Below are positions 1 through 6,944 of a DNA stretch of 64,000 bases, piece by piece (the first letter of the stretch is position 1; each line of letters starts with the position of its first letter). The position numbers and the translations under genes were made by a program. Location of the stretch: NCBI GenBank assembly GCA_017622495.1, contig JAGAQY010000012.1, forward strand, positions 1-64,000, in the 5' to 3' direction. The DNA comes from Bacteroidaceae bacterium. GTDB lineage: Bacteria > Bacteroidota > Bacteroidia > Bacteroidales > Bacteroidaceae. Below the pieces are notes generated by a model. The model was not told the DNA's origin. It was given only the letters and a program-made list of their open reading frames with translations, and made no database searches.

Positions 1-20
1 AACTCAAAAAATTAGGTGAT

Positions 21-181
21 AATATAGATGTTGTCCACATTCTTTAAATTCTCCTCCTGGGTTAGGAGGAGTACCCTCAAAGAGGGGGAGGTGGTACGAT
101 GCTTATAAATAATACCCCCTCCGCTTCGCTCGTCCCCCTAATTAGGGGGACAATACCGAGTTTTTGGACAACTCCTATATT
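21..181. repeat. MITE-like inverted-repeat element
   Basis: A 161-bp segment is bounded by near-perfect 17-bp inverted repeats: AATATAGATGTTGTCCA at 21-37, and at 165-181 the reverse complement of AATATAGGAGTTGTCCA (15 of 17 match). Inside lie smaller palindromes, including the perfect GTCCCCCTAATTAGGGGGAC at 132-151 and a CTCCT/AGGAG hairpin near 51-71. It encodes nothing convincing. This is the form of a non-autonomous miniature transposable element or a folded intergenic repeat. No clear target-site duplication was seen. It ends about 40 bases before the HU-like start codon and so may shape that gene's 5' region. Confidence 0.45.
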
Positions 182-222
182 ATTGCCAAAACTTATAAAC
201 TCAAAACCTAAAAAATACCACC

Positions 223-876
223 ATGAAAGTAAAGAAATCAAAGCATGTGCAGAATTATCGCGATGGCTATACTCCCGTAGTACGTTGTTCACTGAGTCGG
301 CGTCATAAAGTATCGGGTCCCGATGGGGAGGAGTCGTGGTGCACGGGCGTGTCGGTAGCCTTCCCGCAGAAAGTTGACATTGAGCAGATGGCCATCAGTG
401 CCAACAATGCCACCACGGCCACTCCATCGGACGTGAAGCTCGTATGGGACGTGTTGCGAACACAGATTATCGATGCCCTGAGCCACGGCCACCGCGTGCA
501 GCTCGACGGGCTTGGCTCGCTCACCATGGAGCTGAGCAGCCACACCGGCTCTACGCCTCCCACGGGCAAGGACGTACGTATCAGTGGCATCCGCTTCCGT
601 GCCGACAAGCACCTGCTCGACCGCCTTGCCGATGTGAAGTTTCAGGTAGAAGGTAAGGTGCGCCAACCTCTGTCGGCCCCCGAGCTGGCCGATGCGCTGT
701 ACGAATACTTCGAGACGCACGATGACATCAGCGTCCGAGAGTTTGCCCGCATCAGCCACTACGCCACCAGCACCTCGTACCAGAAGCTCAACGACTATGT
801 GGCGCACGGCGAGATGGAGCGTGTGCCTCGCGTCAACGGCTGCTTCCGCCCTACGAAGGGGAACTTCGGGAAATGA
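223..876 (+). CDS. HU-like DNA-binding protein with winged-helix-like C-terminus
   Basis: This 217-residue protein belongs to the Bacteroidetes HU/IHF-like family, which binds and bends DNA in the nucleoid. The N-terminus is basic (KKSKHV). The HU fold covers roughly residues 48-140 and includes the turn GHRVQLDGLGSLTMEL. Residues about 148-210 look like a small helix-turn-helix module (SAPELADALYEYF, then ISVREFARISHYATS), ending in the conserved-looking tail FRPTKGNFGK. The ATG at 223 follows an A-rich leader without a Shine-Dalgarno site, normal for this phylum. A rho-independent terminator follows at 916-959. The gene's 3' end recurs at 2177-2308, and both its ends recur in a mini-ORF at 41474-41560. 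The target sites are unknown. Confidence 0.85.
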   Translation: MKVKKSKHVQNYRDGYTPVVRCSLSRRHKVSGPDGEESWCTGVSVAFPQKVDIEQMAISANNATTATPSDVKLVWDVLRTQIIDALSHGHRVQLDGLGSLTMELSSHTGSTPPTGKDVRISGIRFRADKHLLDRLADVKFQVEGKVRQPLSAPELADALYEYFETHDDISVREFARISHYATSTSYQKLNDYVAHGEMERVPRVNGCFRPTKGNFGK

Positions 877-915
877 ACATAAATCATATACGCTAACGGC
901 GCATTGTACATTTTA

Positions 916-959
916 TCGGCGTAACGCACTGAACCATATTAGGGTTACGCCGAATTTTT
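916..959 (+). terminator. Terminator after the HU-like gene
   Basis: A 10-bp perfect stem (TCGGCGTAAC pairing with GTTACGCCGA) encloses an 18-base loop and is followed by a T-run. It lies 40 bases past the stop codon of the HU-like gene. Confidence 0.75.
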
Positions 960-1214
960 GTATAGTTTATGGATAAATTCTGTATTCCTTTCTTTTTCAA
1001 TATGAAATGAAGTTCGCAGTCCAAAGGTAATTACCGCAAACAACTCATGAATGTTGCATGAGTTTCCATTTTTATTAATCATAATCCGCTAGTCCATAGT
1101 TACAATAATCATAAATAGCAAATTATTTTTAGGGAGGCGTTGTGAAATTGTTTTTTAATGTATATTTTTGTCATGGTGAAATACATGTTATAGATAAAAA
1201 AAATATTAGCTCTC
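960..1214. other. AT-rich intergenic stretch with hairpin and weak promoter
   Basis: No gene is visible here. A hairpin (AACTCATG/CATGAGTT, 1042-1064) is followed by a T-rich run. Further on, GTTG at 1139-1142 and TATTTTTG at 1163-1170, separated by 20 bases, match the Bacteroidetes promoter pattern and could serve the small lipoprotein gene at 1215. The base composition is clearly more AT-rich than that of the HU-like gene. Confidence 0.4.
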
Positions 1215-1460
1215 ATGAAAAGGAATCTAAAAAATGGGAATATTGTTGCTGTATTAGTAGCATCAGTATTAATTGCTTGTACACAGGACAGCATAGATGA
1301 TTTGGCAAGACAAGCAGATACTTCATTGAGTTTCACAAAGGGACTCTCCCCATCTCGTACTTACAAAGAAGCTCTTTCTATAGCACAAGATGCAATAAAG
1401 ATGTTGGATGAAGTTAATACTACCCGCTCGAGCAAACCACGTAATATGACGCAGGGGTAG
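1215..1460 (+). pseudogene. Short lipoprotein-signal ORF, possible fragment of a C10-protease-type propeptide protein
   Basis: An 81-residue ORF starts with a clear lipoprotein signal (MKRNLKNGNIVAVLVASVLIAC, lipobox LIAC). The segment RTYKEALSIAQDAIKML followed by TTRSSKPR resembles the propeptide start of Bacteroidetes C10 (streptopain-like) proteases and related secreted proteins. This resemblance is from memory and is not proven. The frame stops at 1460. A shifted frame continues through GVGTNYANNYPTQL to a stop near 1536, so the gene may be broken by a frameshift or be only an N-terminal remnant. Codon use is AT-rich, unlike flanking genes, which suggests transfer together with the next gene. 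Confidence 0.4.
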
Positions 1461-1539
1461 GTACTAACTATGCAAATAATTATCCTACTCAATTAATGAT
1501 ACAACCCAATATTAGAAAGCCGTTAGTGCTTAATTGAAG

Positions 1540-2154
1540 ATGAAAAATATATTTGTAATTATAATTTGTATTCTGCTTGTCGCGTGTAAAGCAACAAACG
1601 AGAGTCAGCCGATGGAAGTTGTTAAGGACAAGCGGTCTGTCGCCTATTTTCCCGAAACTAATATACCAGAAGATTCTTTGGGTAGTAGATTTTATTCGTT
1701 TGAGGAATTTCGTACATTAGTAAAAAATAAAAGTTATATAAACAGTGCCCTCTATGAATGTTATGACCATGAAGGAGTGAGAAGATACATTCATCCTTTC
1801 CCCAATCACCCTATGTCTAAAGATAAAATTAACCTATTGTCGTTAGCTATGGGTGAGAGTGGGTACAAATGCAGTTTTAGCGACAGCATTGTAAATATAG
1901 ATTTTGATTACGACTACGACCCATCCATCGACGGGAGATACTCCAAACGGTATCGTTTTGATGCGGATACCCAACTTCTATATGGCACGGATTTGCATTG
2001 TAGGTTTGGCAGCAAAGTTATTGTTCCACGCCTATTGTATATTGATGACACTTATATTATACTGAGATTTGAAGCAAAATATAATGAAGGGGGATTTAGT
2101 AACAGTGCTCAAGTCGAAGCTGAATACTCAGTAATAGTACTTAAGCATTTGTAG
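1540..2154 (+). CDS. Hypothetical lipoprotein in an AT-rich island
   Basis: The protein has 204 residues from the ATG at 1540; a TTG two codons upstream is a less likely start. The N-terminus MKNIFVIIICILLVAC is a lipoprotein signal with lipobox LVAC, so export to the envelope is expected. The remainder is rich in Tyr and acidic residues (FDYDYDPSIDGRYSKRYRFD), with no family recognised. The gene lies between the intact HU-like gene and its duplicated 3' fragment, which begins only 22 bases after its stop. Its AT-rich composition differs from its neighbours and suggests horizontal acquisition. If the upstream ORF is C10-protease-like, an inhibitor or partner role would be conceivable, but nothing here shows it. 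Confidence 0.6.
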   Translation: MKNIFVIIICILLVACKATNESQPMEVVKDKRSVAYFPETNIPEDSLGSRFYSFEEFRTLVKNKSYINSALYECYDHEGVRRYIHPFPNHPMSKDKINLLSLAMGESGYKCSFSDSIVNIDFDYDYDPSIDGRYSKRYRFDADTQLLYGTDLHCRFGSKVIVPRLLYIDDTYIILRFEAKYNEGGFSNSAQVEAEYSVIVLKHL

Positions 2155-2176
2155 AGAACTGCAACCTTTGCCCCTC

Positions 2177-2308
2177 CGCATCAGCCACTACGCCACCAAC
2201 ACTTCGTACCAGAAGCTCAACGACTATGTGGCGCACGGCGAGATGGAGCGTGTGCCTCGCGTCAACGGCTGCTTCCGCCCTACCAAGGGTAACTTCGGGA
2301 GGGAGTAA
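2177..2308 (+). pseudogene. Duplicated 3' fragment of the HU-like gene
   Basis: The sequence reads RISHYATNTSYQKLNDYVAH and onward to RPTKGNFGRE and a stop. It matches the last 42 codons of the HU-like gene at 223-876 almost perfectly at nucleotide level, with a few synonymous changes, one Ser-to-Asn change and a changed end (GK to GRE). There is no start codon and no HU core, so it is a truncated copy. Together with the intact gene it brackets the AT-rich lipoprotein genes, as a tandem duplication or an insertion between two HU paralogues would leave it. Sequences after the two stop codons differ. Confidence 0.75.
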
Positions 2309-2527
2309 ACGAGCCCATTGATACAATATTTATAGCACAACTGGAGATTTACACTTTTTGCGCCACAATCCGCTGAGCGCCAGAGCAGTTACACCGAAAA
2401 GAATTACAAAAAGATTTACACTTCTCGTACACTTATTAGAGTTTATTTCTTCACATCAAGTTTTTCACGCTCGGCTCCAGAGGAGCAACGCAGCTGCTAA
2501 GTTTTCGTCAACGTTAACGTTATCGTT

Positions 2528-2559
2528 AAAAGATTGCTGTCAATCGACAGCAATCTTTT
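2528..2559 (-). terminator. Terminator overlapping the 3' end of the secreted-protein gene
   Basis: A perfect 14-bp stem (AAAAGATTGCTGTC pairing with GACAGCAATCTTTT) has a four-base loop. The stop codon of the minus-strand gene (2540-2542) falls within the stem-loop. The 5' neighbouring sequence 2309-2527 contains no recognisable gene. Confidence 0.7.
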
Positions 2560-3268
2560 TCCCATCCTTGATATAGATGCCACGCGTAGGATTCACCACG
2601 GGGCGGCCTTGGAGGTCGTAGTAGGGGGTGGAGGGGGCAGACAGATGTTGCGGAACTTCTACATTCGTGCCATTTTTTTGGTAAATATATAACCCGTAGT
2701 AGGAGCAACTTTGCATTTGAATAAACACACCGCTGTCATGGTAGAAATCGTTCGAGACGATTCCCATAGAGAGTGAGCCGATGCCCTCAATCCAGGTATC
2801 TTGAGGAGATGGATGCACGACTCCATAATAGTATGGTGACAAGTGCAGATACCGACGGGGGGGCCCGTCAAGCAATACAGTGTCGCCCACATGAGTGACC
2901 ATACATGCAAATACTAAATCGTCATACTCGTGTATAGAGAAAGTGTCGCCGACATTTAACCCGAAATCGAACATCAGCTTACCGTTCTGATAGTATTTGT
3001 CACCATCCTGCCAGCAGTAGCCCACCTCGAGCCTCTCTTTACCACCCTCCCACAATTCTTGAGTGCGGGTATATAGTTTCTTGCATGCCGTCCCGTCAAC
3101 TATCGTATCGCCCTCTATCCACATGCGTACATCGGAACTGAGGTCAATGTAGTAGGGGATTCTTTCTATGATATTCCATTCCTTACCATCCATAGCGATA
3201 GGCTCTTGTGCTGCAACGCCGCTCACGATGGCGAGCAACATTGCCAATAGTATCAGATAGCGTTTCAT
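2540..3268 (-). CDS. Secreted protein with type IX secretion-like C-terminal tail
   Basis: The 242-residue protein begins with a Sec signal peptide (MKRYLILLAMLLAIVSGVAAQ) and probably ends with a T9SS/Por-type sorting tail: YYDLQGRPVVNPTRGIYIKD followed by GKKIAVD, a pattern common in secreted Prevotella and Bacteroides proteins. The body has no recognised domain; repeated Gly/Asp turns and many aromatic residues (VGYCWQDGDKYYQNG) suggest a beta-rich fold. A PorD homologue near the other end of the window makes type IX export plausible. A promoter with TTG at 3326-3328 and TAAATTTG at 3298-3305 (minus strand, 20-base spacing) lies just upstream. The function is unknown. Confidence 0.7.
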   Translation of the reverse strand: MKRYLILLAMLLAIVSGVAAQEPIAMDGKEWNIIERIPYYIDLSSDVRMWIEGDTIVDGTACKKLYTRTQELWEGGKERLEVGYCWQDGDKYYQNGKLMFDFGLNVGDTFSIHEYDDLVFACMVTHVGDTVLLDGPPRRYLHLSPYYYGVVHPSPQDTWIEGIGSLSMGIVSNDFYHDSGVFIQMQSCSYYGLYIYQKNGTNVEVPQHLSAPSTPYYDLQGRPVVNPTRGIYIKDGKKIAVD

Positions 3269-3297
3269 ACACCTTTCATGTTTAAGTTAATACTGCA

Positions 3298-3328
3298 CAA
3301 ATTTAGTCTATTATCTTTACTTTACCAA
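3298..3328 (-). promoter_or_regulatory. Promoter of the secreted-protein gene
   Basis: On the minus strand a -33-like TTG (3326-3328) and a -7 TAAATTTG (3298-3305) are separated by 20 bases, matching the Bacteroidetes primary sigma factor consensus. It lies about 30 bases upstream of the start codon at 3268. Confidence 0.6.
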
Positions 3329-3409
3329 GTGATTGATTGAGATTAGTTTTCTTATTTGCAAATGTTTAATATCAGAAGAGCACTTATCTGCCCAATAAGA
3401 AGAATTCTC

Positions 3410-3650
3410 TGCCCGCTCGCTGAAAGAGTTCAAGTAAACTTGGATCTTGCTCGCTCAGGCGTCAGTTGCACTAAATTTAGTCCTGTTTCAAAGGACAGAA
3501 TTTAAGCTGCACCTCAGAAATATTCAAATAAATTTGATATTTCGTTCGGTTTGCATGACTTTAGTTTGCGCTTCGCACAAACAGAATTTAGGCGGCGGCT
3601 CAGAAATTCTCAAATAAATTTGGAATTTCATTCGCCTTGCACTAAATTTG
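3410..3650 (+). repeat. Promoter-bearing repeat array upstream of the Fe-S scaffold gene
   Basis: Three diverged copies of a unit of about 85-90 bp follow one another. Each contains GCAC/GCAT just before a -7-like octamer and a later AATTTAGGC/AATTTAAGC..CTCAG segment. The octamers read TAAATTTA (3472-3479), TGACTTTA (3556-3563) and TAAATTTG (3643-3650); only the last matches the TAnnTTTG consensus. Related arrays lie before ffh and before the M16 protease gene, in the same orientation relative to those genes. No gene is visible between 3269 and 3703. Confidence 0.65.
3619..3650 (+). promoter_or_regulatory. Promoter of the Fe-S scaffold/GGGtGRT operon
   Basis: TTTG (3619-3622), a 20-base spacer and TAAATTTG (3643-3650) match the Bacteroidetes promoter consensus exactly. 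It is the final copy of the repeat array and would give a leader of roughly 45-50 bases before the ATG at 3704. Confidence 0.75.
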
Positions 3651-3703
3651 TCACACGAAATAGAAGATTTTATTTTCATTCACTTATTAAATCAAAAAAA
3701 ACA

Positions 3704-4405
3704 ATGGTTTATTCACATGAAGTAGAACACATGTGTGTTGTAAAGAAGGGTCCTAACCACGGTCCCGCTCCCATACCTGAAGAGGGTAAGTGGGTACAAT
3801 CAAAAGAGATCAAGGACATCTCAGGTTTGACACACGGTATCGGTTGGTGCGCACCCCAGCAGGGCGCATGTAAGCTCACCTTGAACGTGAAGGAAGGTAT
3901 CATCCAGGAGGCATTGGTAGAGACCATCGGCTGCTCTGGTATGACACACTCTGCCGCTATGGCATCGGAGATCCTTCCCGGCAAGACTCTGCTCGAGGCT
4001 CTCAACACTGACCTCGTATGCGACGCTATCAACACCGCTATGCGCGAGCTCTTCCTCCAGATCGTTTACGGCCGCACACAGAGCGCCTTCTCTGAGGGTG
4101 GTTTGATGATCGGTGCCGGCCTCGAAGACCTCGGTAAGGGCCTCCGCTCACAGGTAGGTACACTCTACGGCACACTCGCCAAGGGTCCCCGCTACCTCGA
4201 GATGGCTGAGGGCTACATCAGCCGCGTAGCACTCGACAAGGACGACCAGATCTGTGGTTACGAGTTCGTACACCTGGGCAAGTTCATGGACGAAATCAAG
4301 AAGGGTACCGATGCCAACGAGGCCTTGAAGAAGGTTACTGGCACATACGGCCGCTTCACCGCCGAGCAGGGCGCAGTAAAACACATTGATCCACGTCACG
4401 AATAA
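3704..4405 (+). CDS. Iron-sulfur cluster assembly scaffold (NifU/IscU-like) family protein
   Basis: The ATG at 3704 is preferred over upstream in-frame codons because the latter lie inside the promoter repeat. The 233-residue product resembles the NifU/IscU-like proteins that Bacteroidetes and some clostridia encode next to a GGGtGRT protein. Conserved cysteines sit in GWCAPQQGACKL and in the motif ETIGCSGMTHSAAMA, the latter typical of Fe-S scaffold folds; a further Cys lies in LVCDAIN. It is presumably cytoplasmic. The next gene starts 18 bases later behind a strong ribosome-binding site, so the two are co-transcribed. A specific role in Fe-S delivery is inferred from the family, not shown here. 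Confidence 0.75.
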   Translation: MVYSHEVEHMCVVKKGPNHGPAPIPEEGKWVQSKEIKDISGLTHGIGWCAPQQGACKLTLNVKEGIIQEALVETIGCSGMTHSAAMASEILPGKTLLEALNTDLVCDAINTAMRELFLQIVYGRTQSAFSEGGLMIGAGLEDLGKGLRSQVGTLYGTLAKGPRYLEMAEGYISRVALDKDDQICGYEFVHLGKFMDEIKKGTDANEALKKVTGTYGRFTAEQGAVKHIDPRHE

Positions 4406-4409
4406 TATA

Positions 4410-4416
4410 AGGAGGA
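4410..4416 (+). promoter_or_regulatory. Strong ribosome-binding site before the GGGtGRT gene
   Basis: AAGGAGG lies 8 bases before the ATG at 4424. Such a strong Shine-Dalgarno match is unusual in this window, where most starts lack one, and suggests high translation of the second gene of the operon. Confidence 0.65.
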
Positions 4417-4423
4417 AAGTACT

Positions 4424-5434
4424 ATGATTAGAGAAGTAAAATTCGAGAGCCAGGACCGCCGTATCAAACAGATTCTCGCTGCATTGAACGAGTACGGTAT
4501 CCAATCAATAGAAGAGGCCAACGAGATTTGCGACCAGTATGGTCTTGATCCTTATTTGGCATGTGAAGAGACACAGCCCATCTGCTTCGAGAACGCCAAG
4601 TGGGCCTACGTAGTAGGTTGCGCTATCGCCATCAAGAAGGGCGTGAAGACAGCTGCCGAGGCTGCTGAGGCCATCGGTATCGGCTTGCAGGCATTCTGCA
4701 TCCCCGGTTCAGTAGCCGACGACCGTAAGGTAGGTCTCGGTCACGGTAACCTCGCAGCCATGCTGCTCCGCGAGGAGACCAAGTGCTTCGCCTTCCTCGC
4801 AGGTCACGAGTCATTCGCTGCTGCTGAGGGCGCCATCAAGATTGCCGCCAAGGCCGACAAGGTACGTAAGGAGCCCCTCCGCGTAATCCTCAACGGTCTG
4901 GGTAAGGACGCTGCACAGATCATCGCACGCATCAACGGTTTCACCTACGTGCAGACCAAGTTTGACTACTACACAGGCGAGCTCAAGGAGATCCAGCGCA
5001 TCGCTTACTCTGACGGTCCCCGTGCAAAGGTTAACTGCTACGGTGCCGACGACGTACGCGAAGGCGTAGCCATCATGTGGAAGGAAGGCGTAGACGTATC
5101 TATCACCGGTAACTCTACCAACCCCACACGTTTCCAGCACCCCACCGCAGGTACCTATAAGAAGGAGCGCGTGCTCGCTGGCAAGCCCTACTTCTCAGTA
5201 GCATCAGGTGGTGGTACAGGCCGTACCCTCCATCCCGACAACATGGCTGCCGGTCCCGCTTCATACGGTATGACCGACACAATGGGTCGTATGCACTCTG
5301 ACGCTCAGTTTGCCGGTTCTTCTTCAGTACCTGCACACGTAGAGATGATGGGCTTCCTCGGCATCGGTAACAACCCCATGGTAGGTTGCACCGTAGCTTG
5401 CGCCGTTGACGTAGCTCAGGCATTGAACAAGTAA
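4424..5434 (+). CDS. GGGtGRT family protein
   Basis: The 336-residue protein carries the family signature ASGGGTGRTLHPDNMAAGP near residues 260-280, which names the GGGtGRT family. It is one of the commonest partners of the NifU-like scaffold gene that precedes it. Other features include Gly-rich segments (AEAAEAIGIGLQAFC, FLGIGNNPMVGC) and several conserved-looking cysteines. The biochemical function is not established; its steady linkage to an Fe-S scaffold suggests a role connected with Fe-S or redox metabolism. No signal peptide or membrane segment is evident. A rho-independent terminator closes the operon at 5448-5485. Identification is firm, function is open. Confidence 0.85.
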   Translation: MIREVKFESQDRRIKQILAALNEYGIQSIEEANEICDQYGLDPYLACEETQPICFENAKWAYVVGCAIAIKKGVKTAAEAAEAIGIGLQAFCIPGSVADDRKVGLGHGNLAAMLLREETKCFAFLAGHESFAAAEGAIKIAAKADKVRKEPLRVILNGLGKDAAQIIARINGFTYVQTKFDYYTGELKEIQRIAYSDGPRAKVNCYGADDVREGVAIMWKEGVDVSITGNSTNPTRFQHPTAGTYKKERVLAGKPYFSVASGGGTGRTLHPDNMAAGPASYGMTDTMGRMHSDAQFAGSSSVPAHVEMMGFLGIGNNPMVGCTVACAVDVAQALNK

Positions 5435-5447
5435 TAATCGACTCTCC

Positions 5448-5485
5448 AAAACTCCCGTAACTTGCTCGGTTACGGGAGTTTTTTA
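5448..5485 (+). terminator. Terminator of the scaffold/GGGtGRT operon
   Basis: The stem AAACTCCCGTAAC pairs with GTTACGGGAGTTT around a short loop and is followed by a T-run. It begins 14 bases past the GGGtGRT stop codon. Confidence 0.85.
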
Positions 5486-5520
5486 TTCACAAAAAAACGA
5501 CCCAACCAACGGATCAAAAC

Positions 5521-6915
5521 ATGAAACACAAGATAGCCCTGCACGCAGCGCTTATACTCATGGCAGCAATGCCTACCCATGCGCAGCAAATCAACGACAA
5601 CAACACTCCGCTACACCTGATGAAACCGGCCTATAAGGTCAGCTATGGAATACCTACCACAGAGGAGGTAAAGGCAACCATGGACCGTGTGCTCGGCTAT
5701 ATCGATGAGCAAACACCTGCTGTCCTCGTAGACAAGCGGACGGGCAAGGAGGTTACCGCCATGGCAGATATCGACAAGGATACGCAACTGAAGCAGGGTG
5801 GGTTCCGTCTGACGAGCTACGAATGGGGTGTCACCTACTCGGGCGTGCTGGCAGCCTATGAAGCTACGGGCGACAAGGCATACTATGACTACGTGTACAA
5901 GCGGCACCACCTGTTGGCCGAAGCAGCACCTCACTTCGAGGCATTGCACCGCAAGCATCACAAAATCGACGGGAACGTGCGCCGCGTAATAGATCCTCAT
6001 GCACTCGACGATGCCGGTGCCGTATGCGTATCGATGATAAAGTCGATGCTGAGCAATAAGCATCAGGAGCTACGACCACTCATCGACAACTATATCGACT
6101 ACATCATAAACAAAGAGTACCGCCTAACTGATGGCACGTTTGCACGCATTCGTCCCCAGAAGAATACGGTGTGGCTCGACGATATGTTCATGGGGATACC
6201 CGCCGTGGCCTATATGGGTAAGCTCACGGGTGAGGCCAGCTACTACGACGAGGCGGCACGCCAGGTACTGCTCTTTGCCGACAAGATGTTTGTACCCGAA
6301 AAGGGACTCTTCCGCCATGGATGGGTAGAGGATATGGACCCTCACCCTGCATTCTTCTGGGGCAGAGCCAACGGATGGGCCATACTTACCTTATGCGAAG
6401 TACTCGATGTACTACCCGATAATCATCCAAAGCGACAAGAGATCCTCGACCTACTGAAGGCCCATATAAAGGGGCTGGCCACATTGCAGCATCACGACGG
6501 ATTCTGGCACCAGTTACTCGACCGCAACGACACCTACCTGGAGACCTCCGCTACGGCCATATACACCTATTGCTTTGCCCATGCCATCAACCGTGGCTGG
6601 ATAGACGCCAAGGCTTATGGTCCCATCGTATTGAGAGGATGGCATGCCGTAGAATCGGCCATCAATGAGCAAGGACAGGTAGAAGGGGTATGTGTAGGCA
6701 CAGGCATGGGATTCGATGCCGGGTTCTACGCCTATCGACCCGTACATGTAATGGCCGCTCATGGCTATGGACCCGTGATATGGGCCGGAGCCGAGGTCAT
6801 CAAGCTGCTGAAGGAACAACATCCCAAGATGAACGATAGTGCTGTACAGTTTTACGACGAAGAGGTAAAGACAGACAAGCCTATCTTCAACTACGATGGT
6901 AGCATCAGATTCTAA
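5521..6915 (+). CDS. Unsaturated rhamnogalacturonyl hydrolase, GH105 family
   Basis: The 464-residue protein has a cleavable signal peptide (MKHKIALHAALILMAAMPTHAQ) followed by an (alpha/alpha)6-barrel of the GH88/GH105 type. Conserved stretches are SYEWGVTYSGVLAAYEATGD, the HALDDAGAV segment, NTVWLDDMFMGIPAVAYMGK, RHGWVEDMDPHPAFFWGRAN and GWAILTLCEVLD. Such enzymes hydrate the unsaturated uronyl residue left at oligosaccharide ends by pectate or rhamnogalacturonan lyases, probably in the periplasm here. The oligogalacturonide lyase gene follows after 29 bases, giving a small pectin-degradation operon. GH88 (unsaturated glucuronyl hydrolase) is the main alternative. Confidence 0.85.
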   Translation: MKHKIALHAALILMAAMPTHAQQINDNNTPLHLMKPAYKVSYGIPTTEEVKATMDRVLGYIDEQTPAVLVDKRTGKEVTAMADIDKDTQLKQGGFRLTSYEWGVTYSGVLAAYEATGDKAYYDYVYKRHHLLAEAAPHFEALHRKHHKIDGNVRRVIDPHALDDAGAVCVSMIKSMLSNKHQELRPLIDNYIDYIINKEYRLTDGTFARIRPQKNTVWLDDMFMGIPAVAYMGKLTGEASYYDEAARQVLLFADKMFVPEKGLFRHGWVEDMDPHPAFFWGRANGWAILTLCEVLDVLPDNHPKRQEILDLLKAHIKGLATLQHHDGFWHQLLDRNDTYLETSATAIYTYCFAHAINRGWIDAKAYGPIVLRGWHAVESAINEQGQVEGVCVGTGMGFDAGFYAYRPVHVMAAHGYGPVIWAGAEVIKLLKEQHPKMNDSAVQFYDEEVKTDKPIFNYDGSIRF

Positions 6916-6944
6916 GACAACTCACCTATAAATACCAACACTTC

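Noticed and set aside
223..2308. Integrative element with att sites at the HU 3' ends
   Set aside because: The two 3' ends could act as direct repeats, but there is no integrase, tRNA or mobilisation gene nearby, and the repeated segment is longer and more diverged than a typical att core.
3704..5434. Nitrogen fixation genes
   Set aside because: The first protein is NifU-like only in its scaffold fold; no nitrogenase or other nif gene is present, and the GGGtGRT partner points to the common Bacteroidetes pair.
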